A stretch of 64,000 nucleotides of DNA from Pelagibius sp050290145 (GTDB lineage Bacteria > Pseudomonadota > Alphaproteobacteria > Kiloniellales > Kiloniellaceae), in assembly GCA_050290145.1 (NCBI GenBank), contig JBNKHC010000307.1:3522-67521 (forward strand), in the 5' to 3' direction. Below are positions 18,717 to 27,697 of this stretch, in pieces. Positions within the stretch are counted from its first letter, which is position 1. The number at the start of each line of letters is the position of its first letter. The position numbers and the translations under genes are program-made. Below the pieces are notes generated by a model, which had not been told where the DNA came from, made no database searches, and saw nothing but the letters and a program-made list of their open reading frames with translations.

Positions 18717-18903
18717 TGGCCGTGAAATCCTCTCTCGGCCCGGGTCAGGAAAAACAATCCCTTATAGGCAGCCCTCGGCGGGGCGGCAAGGAGCCCCAAT
18801 CTTGCGGCATCCGGGGGCCGGTGCTAGGTTCCGGCGGTTTTTGATCGCTCCGGCAACCGCAGCGGCGGGGCGGAGCACTTTCCGGAAATGAGGGTTGAGG
18901 CCG

Positions 18904-19191
18904 ATGTCGGTCGACAAGGAAACTGTCGCGAAAATCGCGAGACTGGCGCGCGTTCGCGTCGATGAGAGCCACAAGGAGTCGCTGGCCAAGGAATTGTCCA
19001 ACATCCTGGGCTGGATCGAGCAGCTTTCCGAGCTGGACACCGAGGGTGTGGAGCCCATGACCTCCGTAGTGTCCATGAAGCTGCCGCTGCGCGAGGACGA
19101 GGTGACCGACGGCGGCTATCCCGACAAGGTGACGGCCAACGCCCCCGAGGGCGCCCATGGCTTCTACGCCGTGCCGAAGGTGGTGGAATGA
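18904..19191 (+). CDS. gatC: Asp/Glu-tRNA amidotransferase subunit C
   Basis: 95 residues, MSVDKETVAKIARLARVRV at the N-terminus, the usual GatC helix pair plus a C-terminal belt that wraps GatA and GatB. ATG 18904, with GAGG 5 bases upstream, is preferred over the ATG 9 bases earlier. It overlaps gatA by 3-4 bases (ATGATGA). GatCAB converts misacylated Glu-tRNA-Gln and Asp-tRNA-Asn to the amidated forms. Confidence 0.95.
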   Translation: MSVDKETVAKIARLARVRVDESHKESLAKELSNILGWIEQLSELDTEGVEPMTSVVSMKLPLREDEVTDGGYPDKVTANAPEGAHGFYAVPKVVE

Positions 19192-20669
19192 TGAGCGAGC
19201 TGACCAACCTCACCATCGCCGAGGCGCGCGACCTGCTGGCCAAGGGCGAGACCTCCTCCAAGGAACTGACCGAGGCCCACATCGCCGCCGTCGAGGCGGC
19301 GCGCTCGCTCAACGCCTTCATCACCGAGACGCCGGAAAAGGCGCTGCAGATGGCCGAGGCCTCCGACAAGCGGCGCAAGGCGGGCGAAACCGGCATCCTG
19401 GAAGGCCTGCCCATCGGCATGAAGGACCTGTTCTGCACCGAGGGCGTGCTGACCACCGCGGCCTCCCACATCCTGGACGGCTTCCACCCCACCTATGAGT
19501 CGACGGTGAGCCAGAACATGTGGGACGCGGGCGCGGTGCTGCTGGGCAAGACCAACCTGGACGAGTTCGCCATGGGCTCCTCCAACATGACCAGCCACTA
19601 CGGCGGCGTCGAGAACCCCTGGCGCAAGTCGGGCGACAACCGGCCGCTGGTGCCCGGCGGCTCCTCCGGCGGCTCGGCCGCCGCTGTCGCCGCGCGCTGC
19701 GCCCTGGGCGCCACGGGCACGGACACCGGCGGGTCGATCCGCCAGCCGGCGGCCTTCTGCGGCATCGTCGGCATGAAGCCGACCTACGGGCGCTGCTCGC
19801 GCTGGGGCATCGTCGCCTTCGCCTCCTCGCTGGACCAGGCGGGGCCGATGGGACGCACGGTGCGCGACACCGCGATCATGCTGGAGGCCATGGCCGGTTA
19901 CGATGCCAAGGACTCGACCTCGGTCAACGTGCCGGTGCCGAACTACGAGGCCGCGCTGACCGGCGACATCAAGGGCATGAAGATCGGCATTCCCAAGGAA
20001 TACCGCATCGACGGCATGCCGGCGGAGATCGACCAGCTGTGGTTGCAGGGCATCAAGTGGCTGGAAGAAGCCGGCGCCGAGGTGATGGAAATCTCGCTGC
20101 CCCATACGCACTACGCGCTGCCGACCTATTACATCATCGCGCCGGCGGAGGCGTCGTCCAACCTGGCGCGCTACGACGGCGTGCGCTACGGCCTGCGCGA
20201 GGGCGCCGACGGCACCCTGGACGAGATGTACGAGGCGACCCGCGGCAAGGGCTTCGGCGCCGAGGTGCAGCGCCGCATTCTGATCGGCACCTACGTGCTC
20301 TCGGCAGGCTACTACGACGCCTACTACAACAAGGCGCGCAAGGTGCGCAGCCTCATCGCGCGGGACTTCGCCCAGGCCTATGAAAAGGTCGACGCAATCC
20401 TGACGCCGACGGCGCCCTCGCCGGCCTTCGGCATGGGCGACAAGATGGACGATCCCATCGCCATGTACCTGAACGACGTCTTCACCGTGCCGGCCTCGCT
20501 GGCCGGGCTTCCGGGCATCTCGATCCCGGCGGGGCTGTCGCAGGACGGCCTGCCGCTGGGCCTGCAGCTGCTGGGCAAGGCCTTCGACGAAGAGACGGTG
20601 TTCAAGGTCGGCGGCGTGCTGGAAGAGGCGGCGGGCTTCGAGGCCACGCCGGCCTTTCTGGCGGCCTGA
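19188..20669 (+). CDS. gatA: Asp/Glu-tRNA amidotransferase subunit A
   Basis: 493-residue amidase-signature enzyme that liberates ammonia from Gln. The Ser-cisSer-Lys triad is present: Lys in IGMKDLF, cis-Ser in PGGSSGGSAAAV and nucleophile Ser in DTGGSIRQPA. The first ATG at 19188 overlaps the gatC stop. A GNAT gene follows 5 bases downstream, then gatB. Confidence 0.97.
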   Translation: MMSELTNLTIAEARDLLAKGETSSKELTEAHIAAVEAARSLNAFITETPEKALQMAEASDKRRKAGETGILEGLPIGMKDLFCTEGVLTTAASHILDGFHPTYESTVSQNMWDAGAVLLGKTNLDEFAMGSSNMTSHYGGVENPWRKSGDNRPLVPGGSSGGSAAAVAARCALGATGTDTGGSIRQPAAFCGIVGMKPTYGRCSRWGIVAFASSLDQAGPMGRTVRDTAIMLEAMAGYDAKDSTSVNVPVPNYEAALTGDIKGMKIGIPKEYRIDGMPAEIDQLWLQGIKWLEEAGAEVMEISLPHTHYALPTYYIIAPAEASSNLARYDGVRYGLREGADGTLDEMYEATRGKGFGAEVQRRILIGTYVLSAGYYDAYYNKARKVRSLIARDFAQAYEKVDAILTPTAPSPAFGMGDKMDDPIAMYLNDVFTVPASLAGLPGISIPAGLSQDGLPLGLQLLGKAFDEETVFKVGGVLEEAAGFEATPAFLAA

Positions 20670-20674
20670 CGGCA

Positions 20675-21145
20675 ATGGCGGCGGATGCAGCCATCGCGGG
20701 ACTGGATGTCCGGCCGGCCGGGCCGGCGGAATTCGACGACCTGCTGGCGCTGTTCGAGCGCTTCTACCGCGAGGAAGGCTTTGAGGGTGCAGTGGGCGGC
20801 GTCGCGAAGAACCTGCGCCAGATCCTGTCGCGTGACGATACCGCCGCCCTGGTGGCGCGGGTCGAGGGCAAGGTGGTGGGCGCGGCGGCGATGAGCAGCG
20901 CTTTCGGCCTGGAGGTCGGGCTCTATGCGGAGCTGGAAGACCTCTTCGTCGATCCGGCCTGGCGCGGCCACGGTATCGCGTCGGCCCTGGTCGAGGCGGC
21001 GGCGGCCTGGGCCAAGGCGCGGGGCTGCGACGACCTGGAGATCGTGCTGACGCCGCACGCGCAGGCCAAGAACGACCTGGCGCCCTGGTACAAGGCGCGG
21101 GGCTTTGTTGATACCGGACGGATTATTTACGAGCGGGCTCTCTGA
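20675..21145 (+). CDS. GNAT-family N-acetyltransferase
   Basis: 156 residues. The acetyl-CoA binding motif A is seen as LEDLFVDPAWRGHGIASALVEAAAAWAK, here LFVDPAWRGHGIASALV, followed by the typical NDLAPWYKARGFVDTGRI C-terminus. The substrate is unknown. It lies in-line between gatA (5 bases) and gatB (23 bases), so it is part of the gat transcript. Confidence 0.9.
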   Translation: MAADAAIAGLDVRPAGPAEFDDLLALFERFYREEGFEGAVGGVAKNLRQILSRDDTAALVARVEGKVVGAAAMSSAFGLEVGLYAELEDLFVDPAWRGHGIASALVEAAAAWAKARGCDDLEIVLTPHAQAKNDLAPWYKARGFVDTGRIIYERAL

Positions 21146-21168
21146 AGAGCCGGTTGCGGAGAAGAAAG

Positions 21169-22620
21169 ATGGCAACGACGATCAAAGGCAAGACAGGCGA
21201 GTGGGAGATGGTCATCGGGCTGGAGGTCCATGCCCAGGTGATCTCCAAGTCGAAGCTGTTCTCCGGCGCTTCCACGGCATTCGGCGCCGAGCCGAATACC
21301 CAGGTCTCGCTGGTCGACGCGGCCATGCCAGGCATGCTGCCGGTGCTGAACAAATACGTGGTCGAGCAGGCGGTGCGTACTGGTCTTGGTTTGAAAGCGC
21401 AGATCAACCTGACGTCGGTCTTCGAGCGCAAGAACTACTTCTACGCCGATCTGCCGCAGGGCTATCAGATCTCCCAGTACCTGCAGCCCATCGTCGGCGA
21501 GGGCACGATCATCCTGGACCTGGAGGACGGTGAGACCCGCGAGGTCGGCATCGAGCGGCTGCACCTGGAGCAGGACGCCGGCAAGTCGATCCACGACCAG
21601 CATCCGACGCAGTCCTACATCGACCTGAACCGTTCGGGCGTGGCGCTGATGGAGATCGTCTCCAAGCCGGACATGCGGTCGGCGGAGGAAGCGGGCGCCT
21701 ACCTGCGCAAGCTGCGCACCATCCTGCGCTACCTCGGCACCTGTGACGGCAACATGGATGAAGGCTCGATGCGCGCCGATGTGAACCTCTCGGTGCGCCG
21801 GCCGGGCGAGGCACTGGGCACGCGCACGGAGACCAAGAACGTGAACTCCATCCGCTTCGTGCAGCAGGCCATCGAGGCCGAGGCCAAGCGCCAGATCGCG
21901 GTGCTGGAGGAGGGCGGCGAGATCGTGCAGGAGACGCGCCTCTTCGACGGCATGACCGGCAAGTCACGCTCCATGCGCTCCAAGGAGGAAGCACACGACT
22001 ACCGCTACTTCCCGGATCCCGACCTGCTGCCGCTGGAGCTGGACCCAGCCTGGGTCGAGAACATCAAGGTCGGCCTGCCGGAGCTGCCGGACGAGAAGAA
22101 GGCGCGCTTCGTGAAGGACTTCGGCCTGCCGGTCTACGACGCCGGGGTGCTGGTCGCCGACCGCGACACCGCCGCCTTTTATGAGGCGGTGGCCGAAGGG
22201 CGCGATCCAAAGCTGGCGGCCAACTGGGTGATCGGCGACTACTTCGGGGCGCTCAACAAGAGCGGCGCCGACCTCGAGTCGGCGCCGGTCGACGCCAAGA
22301 AGCTGGGCGGCTTGCTGGACCTCATCGCCGACGGCACGATCTCCGGGCGCATCGCCAAGGAAGTCTTCGAGGAGATGTGGGACAGCGGCCAAGACGCCGG
22401 GGCCATCGTCGAGGCCAAGGGCCTGAAGCAGATCAGCGACTCTTCGGAGATCGAGGGCCTGGTCGAGGAGATCATCGCCGGCAATCCTGCTCAGGTCGAG
22501 CAGTTCAAGGGCGGCAACGAGAAGATCCTCGGCTGGTTCGTCGGCCAGGTGATGAAGGCCACCCAGGGCAAGGCCAACCCGGGCATGGTCAACAAAGTGC
22601 TGCGCGACAAGCTGGGCTGA
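21169..22620 (+). CDS. gatB: Asp/Glu-tRNA amidotransferase subunit B
   Basis: 483 residues. It shows the GatB signature WEMVIGLEVHAQV near the N-terminus, the cradle kinase-like core (DLNRSGVALMEIVSKPDMRS), and the tail domain with the YqeY-like ending (GKANPGMVNKVLRDKL). It phosphorylates the mischarged aminoacyl end and transfers ammonia from GatA. ATG 21169, with GGAG 8 bases upstream, is preferred over the ATG at 21154. It converges on the DUF2336 gene. Confidence 0.97.
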   Translation: MATTIKGKTGEWEMVIGLEVHAQVISKSKLFSGASTAFGAEPNTQVSLVDAAMPGMLPVLNKYVVEQAVRTGLGLKAQINLTSVFERKNYFYADLPQGYQISQYLQPIVGEGTIILDLEDGETREVGIERLHLEQDAGKSIHDQHPTQSYIDLNRSGVALMEIVSKPDMRSAEEAGAYLRKLRTILRYLGTCDGNMDEGSMRADVNLSVRRPGEALGTRTETKNVNSIRFVQQAIEAEAKRQIAVLEEGGEIVQETRLFDGMTGKSRSMRSKEEAHDYRYFPDPDLLPLELDPAWVENIKVGLPELPDEKKARFVKDFGLPVYDAGVLVADRDTAAFYEAVAEGRDPKLAANWVIGDYFGALNKSGADLESAPVDAKKLGGLLDLIADGTISGRIAKEVFEEMWDSGQDAGAIVEAKGLKQISDSSEIEGLVEEIIAGNPAQVEQFKGGNEKILGWFVGQVMKATQGKANPGMVNKVLRDKLG

Positions 22621-22641
22621 CGCCCTGCCTGATCGCCGAGA

Positions 22642-23823
22642 CTAGGCGCGCAGCGCGTCGGGGTCGTCGGCCTTGAGGCGGCCGAGCTGGTAGATCACGC
22701 TCTCGAGGCTGTCGGGGCTGATCTGACGATAGCAGTGCACCAGGTTGGAGATGATGCGCTGTTCCATCTCGGGCTGCGCCCCGGTTTGGCCGGCGCGCCG
22801 GCGCTCCAGCACTTCTTCCAGCATGATCTGAAACGCCGGCTGTAGCTGCGCGGGCAGCTGGGTGCGCGCATAGAGGCTATTGAGCGCCGGCGTGCCGGCC
22901 TTGCGCAGGGCATTCTGCGCATTGGCGCTGGGAACGCGGGCTAGGGTCGCCATGCCGGCGCCGAAGAGCTCCAGCAGGCCGGCGGAGAGCACGCGTAACA
23001 GCAGGGTAGGCGTCAGGCTCTTGGTGCGGGCAAGGCGGCTGACCGCGGCATCGATCTCCCGGCCACCCTTCAGCGCCGCCAGGTTCTGCAGCAGGGCCCG
23101 TTCGCGACCGTGCTGGCCGAGCTGCTCGACCAGGGCCGGCGGCAGGGCGTGCTTCTGGATGATCCTGGCCTGAAGCGCCTTGGAGACCAGGCAGACCAGC
23201 CGCTCCTTCACTGCGAAGGGAAGCACCGGGCGCTCGACCATCAGCTCCTGAACCGTGGTGTCGCTGCCGAAGGCATCGAGCAGGCTGCGGTATGACTCAT
23301 CCGAGATCGCGGCGCTGTCGTTGGCCAGCAGGATCTCGATGACGCTCTTGTGGCCGGTATCGATGAGGGCACCGGAGACCGCCTCGCTGAGCGCGTCGCG
23401 CCCGGCGATGGCGCGCTGCTTTGCGGCATTGCCGCCGGAGATGATCGAAATAAGGTCCTCGTCGGTCAGTAGCGGAGAACTCTGAAGGATCGGAATGGCC
23501 ACCGCCTCGACGTCCTGCGCCAGCCGCATGGCGATGTCGCGGGGCAGGAGGGGGCTGGACTTGATGTGCTCGGCCAGGGTGCGGCGCACCTCGATCTCGG
23601 TGTCGCGGATGAGGGTCTTGAGGACCTCGATCGCGACCGCCTTCTCTTCCGCCGTCAGCTCGCCTTGGGCCATGGCCTTACCCAGGCCGGCAGCCAGCTG
23701 GGGCCGGCAAGTGCCCCAGCGGGCGTAAATCAGCTCGCCGCGCCCCTGGGGCCCGGCTGCCGGTTCACCGCGCTCTTGGATCTGAGGTGCAGCGTTTGCG
23801 AGAGACATTGTTGTATCGGCCAA
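22642..23823 (-). CDS. DUF2336 domain-containing protein
   Basis: 393 residues, all-helical, with HEAT-like repeats (AEEKAVAIEVLKTLIRD, ILQSSPLLTDEDLISII, VIEILLANDSAAIS). DUF2336 is largely restricted to alphaproteobacteria and no function is established. It sits alone, convergent with gatB. An AT-rich upstream region (23824-23958) probably holds its promoter. Confidence 0.8.
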   Translation of the reverse strand: MADTTMSLANAAPQIQERGEPAAGPQGRGELIYARWGTCRPQLAAGLGKAMAQGELTAEEKAVAIEVLKTLIRDTEIEVRRTLAEHIKSSPLLPRDIAMRLAQDVEAVAIPILQSSPLLTDEDLISIISGGNAAKQRAIAGRDALSEAVSGALIDTGHKSVIEILLANDSAAISDESYRSLLDAFGSDTTVQELMVERPVLPFAVKERLVCLVSKALQARIIQKHALPPALVEQLGQHGRERALLQNLAALKGGREIDAAVSRLARTKSLTPTLLLRVLSAGLLELFGAGMATLARVPSANAQNALRKAGTPALNSLYARTQLPAQLQPAFQIMLEEVLERRRAGQTGAQPEMEQRIISNLVHCYRQISPDSLESVIYQLGRLKADDPDALRA

Positions 23824-23958
23824 ATAAGGTTTATCAATGGTGAAATGATAAATGAATCCTTTACCGGCGACAAAAAGTATCGTTCCGATATTTAGCCGAA
23901 TTTATCTAGATGTTGGGCGAATTTTATATCGAATTTTAGAAGGTCGACAGTACGTGTT
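23824..23958. promoter_or_regulatory. AT-rich promoter region upstream of the DUF2336 gene
   Basis: 135 bases with markedly lower GC than the flanks (for example 23820-23940), between the cupin gene stop and the DUF2336 start, both on the minus strand. The region is likely to hold the DUF2336 promoter. No specific box was fixed. Confidence 0.4.
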
Positions 23959-24639
23959 CTATACCGCCAGGTGATTGCGCTTCAGGTAGAGCGTGGTGTC
24001 CGCCGCGGCGACGAAGCTGCGGTCGGCTCCGCTCGGTTCGCGCAGCCAGGCGCCGGCGCCGTAGCGCTCCTCGCCTTCCTCCAGTTCCCCGGAGACGACA
24101 AAGATCTCGAAGCCCCTCGCCGCGGACGCTGCATCGATATAGCCGGCCGGCAGGGCTGTGCCAGCAGCGAGGCGGAGCATGGTGATGTCTTCGGGATAGC
24201 GGTCGTCGCGATAGAGCGGCAGCACCTCCACGCCGGGGGCCGTGCCCTGCCACTCGCTGTGCGCGGTATCGACGACCACGTGCTCGCGATCGTCGCCGGC
24301 GAACTGGCAGAGCTTCACGAAGATGATGCAGCCGTCCTTGGAGAAGGGCGCGTGGCGGAAGCCCGGGGGGTTCAGAAGAAAGGTGCCGGCGGGGTAGTCG
24401 CCATGCTCGTCGGAGAAGACGCCGTCGAGAACCAGGATCTCCTCACCCTGCGGGTGCCCGTGCTCATGGAAGGCCGAGTCCGCATCATAGCGCACGACCG
24501 AGGTGACGCGGCTGAACTCGCCGTCGAGAAGGTCCAGGCGTTTGCGCCAGACCGTGGGGCTGGGGCTCGCCTGCCACTCCATCCTGGCCGTGTCCATGGC
24601 GGCCGGGCGGCTGAAATCCGCATTGAGGCTGTCGCTCAT
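23959..24639 (-). CDS. ChrR-like bicupin protein
   Basis: 226 residues with two cupin modules. The first has the His/Glu metal site seen in HEHGHPQGEEILVLDG. The second, around residues 150-220, has lost most ligands (FEIFVVSGELEEGEE). The arrangement resembles the cupin domain of ChrR anti-sigma proteins, but no N-terminal zinc anti-sigma domain and no sigma-factor gene are present. A stand-alone metal-dependent cupin enzyme is likely. It is divergent from the GST pair. Confidence 0.75.
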   Translation of the reverse strand: MSDSLNADFSRPAAMDTARMEWQASPSPTVWRKRLDLLDGEFSRVTSVVRYDADSAFHEHGHPQGEEILVLDGVFSDEHGDYPAGTFLLNPPGFRHAPFSKDGCIIFVKLCQFAGDDREHVVVDTAHSEWQGTAPGVEVLPLYRDDRYPEDITMLRLAAGTALPAGYIDAASAARGFEIFVVSGELEEGEERYGAGAWLREPSGADRSFVAAADTTLYLKRNHLAV

Positions 24640-24805
24640 TCTGCTTTCTCCCGTTGTCTACCTTTAGATAGGTAGGTGCTAGATGGGTCACGAGAGCTTG
24701 ATCCACAAGTGGCCCTTAGTCCCCTTGCAATCTTTTCCCGGCGCGCGCATCTGTGCAAGGTGCGGCGGCGAAGTGCCGCCGTTGATTGGGGCAAGGGAGA
24801 TCCGG

Positions 24806-25501
24806 ATGACCATCGAACTCTATTCCTGGGCAACGCCGAATGGCCACAAGGTGCACATCATGTTGGAGGAACTGGCGCTTCCTTACAATGTGCATGCGAT
24901 CAACATCGGAGCGGGCGATCAGTTCGACCCCGAATTCCTGAAAATCAGCCCCAACAACAAGATGCCGGCCATTGTCGATCCGGACGGGCCGGACGGCAAG
25001 CCGATCTCCCTCTTTGAAAGCGGCGCCATTCTCATCTATCTGGCGGAGAAGACCGGCAGGCTGCTGCCGGCGGACGCACGCGCACGCTATACCGCGCTGC
25101 AATGGCTGATGTGGCAGATGGGCGGCCTGGGACCAATGTTGGGCCAGGCGCACCATTTCCGCCAGTACGCACCCGAGCAGATCGACTACGCGATCAAGCG
25201 CTACACCAACGAGTCCAACCGCCTGTACGGCGTTCTGGACAAGCGTCTCAGCGAAGCGCATTTCCTGGCCGGCGACGAGTTCTCCATCGCCGACATCGCG
25301 GCCTGGCCCTGGACCCGCTTTCCCGAACGCCAGGGCGTGGAGCGCGCCGACTACCCGAACTTCCAGCGCTGGTTCGAGGAGATTGCCGAGCGCCCGGCCG
25401 TCAAGCGCGGCGTCGAAGTGCTGGCCGACCGGCGCACGCAAAGCTTCGACGCCAAGGCCAAGGAGATTCTCTTCGGCGCCACGCAGTACGCCCGGCATTA
25501 G
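24806..25501 (+). CDS. Nu-class glutathione S-transferase-like (YfcG/YghU type), copy 1
   Basis: 231 residues. The N-terminal thioredoxin fold carries TPNGHKVHIMLEE, the nu-class signature, and a cis-Pro in NNKMPAIVDPDG. The C-terminal helical domain follows from about residue 90 (QWLMWQMGGLGPMLGQAHHF). Nu-class GSTs act as glutathione-dependent disulfide oxidoreductases. ATG 24806 has GGGAGA upstream. A close paralogue follows in tandem. Confidence 0.9.
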   Translation: MTIELYSWATPNGHKVHIMLEELALPYNVHAINIGAGDQFDPEFLKISPNNKMPAIVDPDGPDGKPISLFESGAILIYLAEKTGRLLPADARARYTALQWLMWQMGGLGPMLGQAHHFRQYAPEQIDYAIKRYTNESNRLYGVLDKRLSEAHFLAGDEFSIADIAAWPWTRFPERQGVERADYPNFQRWFEEIAERPAVKRGVEVLADRRTQSFDAKAKEILFGATQYARH

Positions 25502-25655
25502 GTTCCTTTGCCTTCTGGCTAAATCAACACGGTTTTCCGGTGGCGTCGCGAACCGATATATTCGCTGCCGGGTATTCGCCTTGGCAGCGATGAGGGTCCC
25601 GCCACGCGCGGGGCTCCATTTTGTGGGTAGGTCGAGATGAGGGGAGAGTGGGTCC

Positions 25656-26279
25656 GTGACCATTGAACTGTACACCTGGAGCACGCCGAACGGCCGCAAG
25701 GCCTCAATCGCCTTGGAGGAGATGGGGCTGGACTACAGCGTCCACCCGATCAACATCACCAAGAACGAGCAGTTCGCGCCGGAGTTCCTGAAAATCAGCC
25801 CGAACAACAGGATACCGGCGATTGTTGATCCGGACGGCCCGGACGGCGCGCCGATTTCCCTGTTCGAGAGCGGCGCCATCCTCATCTATCTGGCGGAGAA
25901 GACCGGCAAGTTCATGCCGACGGATGCGCGGGCACGCTACACGGCCCTGCAGTGGTTGATGTGGCAGATGGGCGGCTTCGGGCCGATGCTGGGGCAGGCG
26001 CACCATTTCCGGCGCTTTGCCAAGGAGGAGGTGCCCTATGCGATCGAGCGCTACACCAACGAGACCAGGCGTCTTTACGGCGTGCTGGACAAGCGCCTGA
26101 ACGAGGCTGAATACCTGGCGGGCGCAGACTACTCCATCGCCGATATCGCCACCTATCCCTGGGCGGCCCGCCACGAGTGGCACGGGATTGCCCTGGAGGA
26201 TTTCCCCGCCGTCAAGCGCTGGTACGACGCCATCGGCGCGCGCCCGGCGGTGGAGAAGGGAATGGCGGTTCCCGGCTGA
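25656..26279 (+). CDS. Nu-class glutathione S-transferase-like, copy 2
   Basis: 207 residues, starting at GTG 25656 with GGGGAGAG upstream. It is collinear with copy 1 (TPNGRKASIALEE, NNRIPAIVDPDGPDG, QWLMWQMGGFGPMLGQAHHF) but about 24 residues shorter at the C-terminus. It arose by tandem duplication; the 154-base spacer and the divergence indicate it is not recent. It is probably cytoplasmic and redox-related. Confidence 0.9.
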   Translation: MTIELYTWSTPNGRKASIALEEMGLDYSVHPINITKNEQFAPEFLKISPNNRIPAIVDPDGPDGAPISLFESGAILIYLAEKTGKFMPTDARARYTALQWLMWQMGGFGPMLGQAHHFRRFAKEEVPYAIERYTNETRRLYGVLDKRLNEAEYLAGADYSIADIATYPWAARHEWHGIALEDFPAVKRWYDAIGARPAVEKGMAVPG

Positions 26280-26315
26280 CCGGGCCGGAACCTCATCCCC
26301 TGATCAAGCGGTGCG

Positions 26316-26534
26316 TCAGGCGGAGGGACGGCGTCCGCGACGGCGGCCCTTCGGCATGGCGATGAGTTCCGCCGGTGCCTTCTGACCCAGTCCGACCAGG
26401 TCCATAAGCTCTTCTTTGCAGCGTTTCAAGTTGGTCAGCTCGCGGGAGTCGTCGCGGTCGTAGACCTCGACGCAGCTCAGCTTGATTTCGACCAGATCAA
26501 TGAGAGTTTCGACAGACGATCGCGAAAGGCTCAT
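26316..26534 (-). CDS. Small conserved hypothetical protein
   Basis: 72 residues: a helical N-terminal region (SSVETLIDLVEIKLSCVEV) with two Cys, and a very basic C-terminus (PKGRRRGRRPSA). ATG 26534 has AGGGGA 6 bases upstream, which supports expression. The basic tail suggests nucleic-acid contact. No family was recognised. Confidence 0.6.
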   Translation of the reverse strand: MSLSRSSVETLIDLVEIKLSCVEVYDRDDSRELTNLKRCKEELMDLVGLGQKAPAELIAMPKGRRRGRRPSA

Positions 26535-26650
26535 GAGATTCCCCTGCTTGTTTTGATTAGCCCTCTGAGAGCATTTTTTAGGCTAATGGGTTAAGGGGAC
26601 GTAAAGGCTAACAGAAAGTTCTGTGCAAAGTTCCACCGGGGACGAGGACT

Positions 26651-27604
26651 TTAGTCTGAGGGTGTGAAGGAAGCCGAAGCCGCCTCTGGATTGCGCCGGC
26701 CACGGCCCCGCCGCAGGCGCTGTTGCAAACGTCCGTCGATGACCGCAAGCCCGGTGAATATCAACGCCATGCCGACGAGGGCGGTAGGGCTCATCCGCTC
26801 CCCCAGTACCAGGGTGCCGAGCAGCAGCGCGGCCACCGGGATGAGAAAGGTGACGAGCAGGAGATTGGTCGCGCCGGCGCTGGCGAGGATCCTGAAATAG
26901 AGGATGTAGGCGAGGGCCGTGCTGATCAGCCCGAGGGTCAGCAGGGCCGCCCAGGTGGTGGCAGCGGGGCTGAAGGTCCAGGGACGCTCGAGCGCCACGG
27001 CCAGGGGCAGCAGGATGAGGGCCGCCGCCGCGGTCATGCCCGCCGCCGCCGCGACCGGCGGGAGATGACGCAGCCGGCGCCCGTAGATCCCCGCGCAGGC
27101 ATAGCAGACCGCGGCCCCGAGCACCGCGAACTGACCCCAGGAGCGGCCGTCCAGGCCGTCGAGCGCCCCGGGGCCGATCAGCACCAGGGCGCCGGCGAAG
27201 CCGATGGCGATGCCGGTCAGGCCCCGGCGGCTCATGCGCTCGTCGGCGGTCAGGAAATGGGCCAGGACGAAGGTGAAAAGCGGTGTCGTGGCGTTGAGAA
27301 TGGATGCCAGGCCGCCGTCGATCTGGGTCTGCCCCCACATGATGAGGGAAAAGGGCAGGGCGTTGTTCAGCAGCCCCATGAGCGCGAGTGGCCCCCAGTC
27401 GGCCAGGCCCCGCGGGAGCCGCTGCCCCGTGACCAAGGCCAGGGCGAGCAACCCGAGTGCGGCCGTTCCGACCCGGCCGCAGGCCAGCGTGACCGGGCCC
27501 AGGTCGCGCAGACAGACCTCGGTGAGGAAGAAGGCCAGCCCCCAGATGAGGGCCAGGAGGATCATCTGGAGCCAGTCGCTCCCCTTCATTTGCGGTGCCT
27601 GCAT
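26651..27604 (-). CDS. DMT-superfamily exporter (two EamA domains)
   Basis: 317 residues, about ten membrane helices in two EamA repeats (first: LIWGLAFFLTEVCLRDLGPV; second: ALLTLGLISTALAYILYF). Members export amino acids or metabolites at the inner membrane; the substrate is unknown. The ATG at 27604 may be replaced by one at 27589 (MKGSDWL). Confidence 0.88.
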   Translation of the reverse strand: MQAPQMKGSDWLQMILLALIWGLAFFLTEVCLRDLGPVTLACGRVGTAALGLLALALVTGQRLPRGLADWGPLALMGLLNNALPFSLIMWGQTQIDGGLASILNATTPLFTFVLAHFLTADERMSRRGLTGIAIGFAGALVLIGPGALDGLDGRSWGQFAVLGAAVCYACAGIYGRRLRHLPPVAAAAGMTAAAALILLPLAVALERPWTFSPAATTWAALLTLGLISTALAYILYFRILASAGATNLLLVTFLIPVAALLLGTLVLGERMSPTALVGMALIFTGLAVIDGRLQQRLRRGRGRRNPEAASASFTPSD

Positions 27605-27697
27605 GGCATGAATTCCAGATTGAGCGCGGCGGCGCCAGCATAGCGGGGCGGCCGCTCGAGGCTATCCGCTTCTTGCGCCTCGGCTATCTGCGCAACA

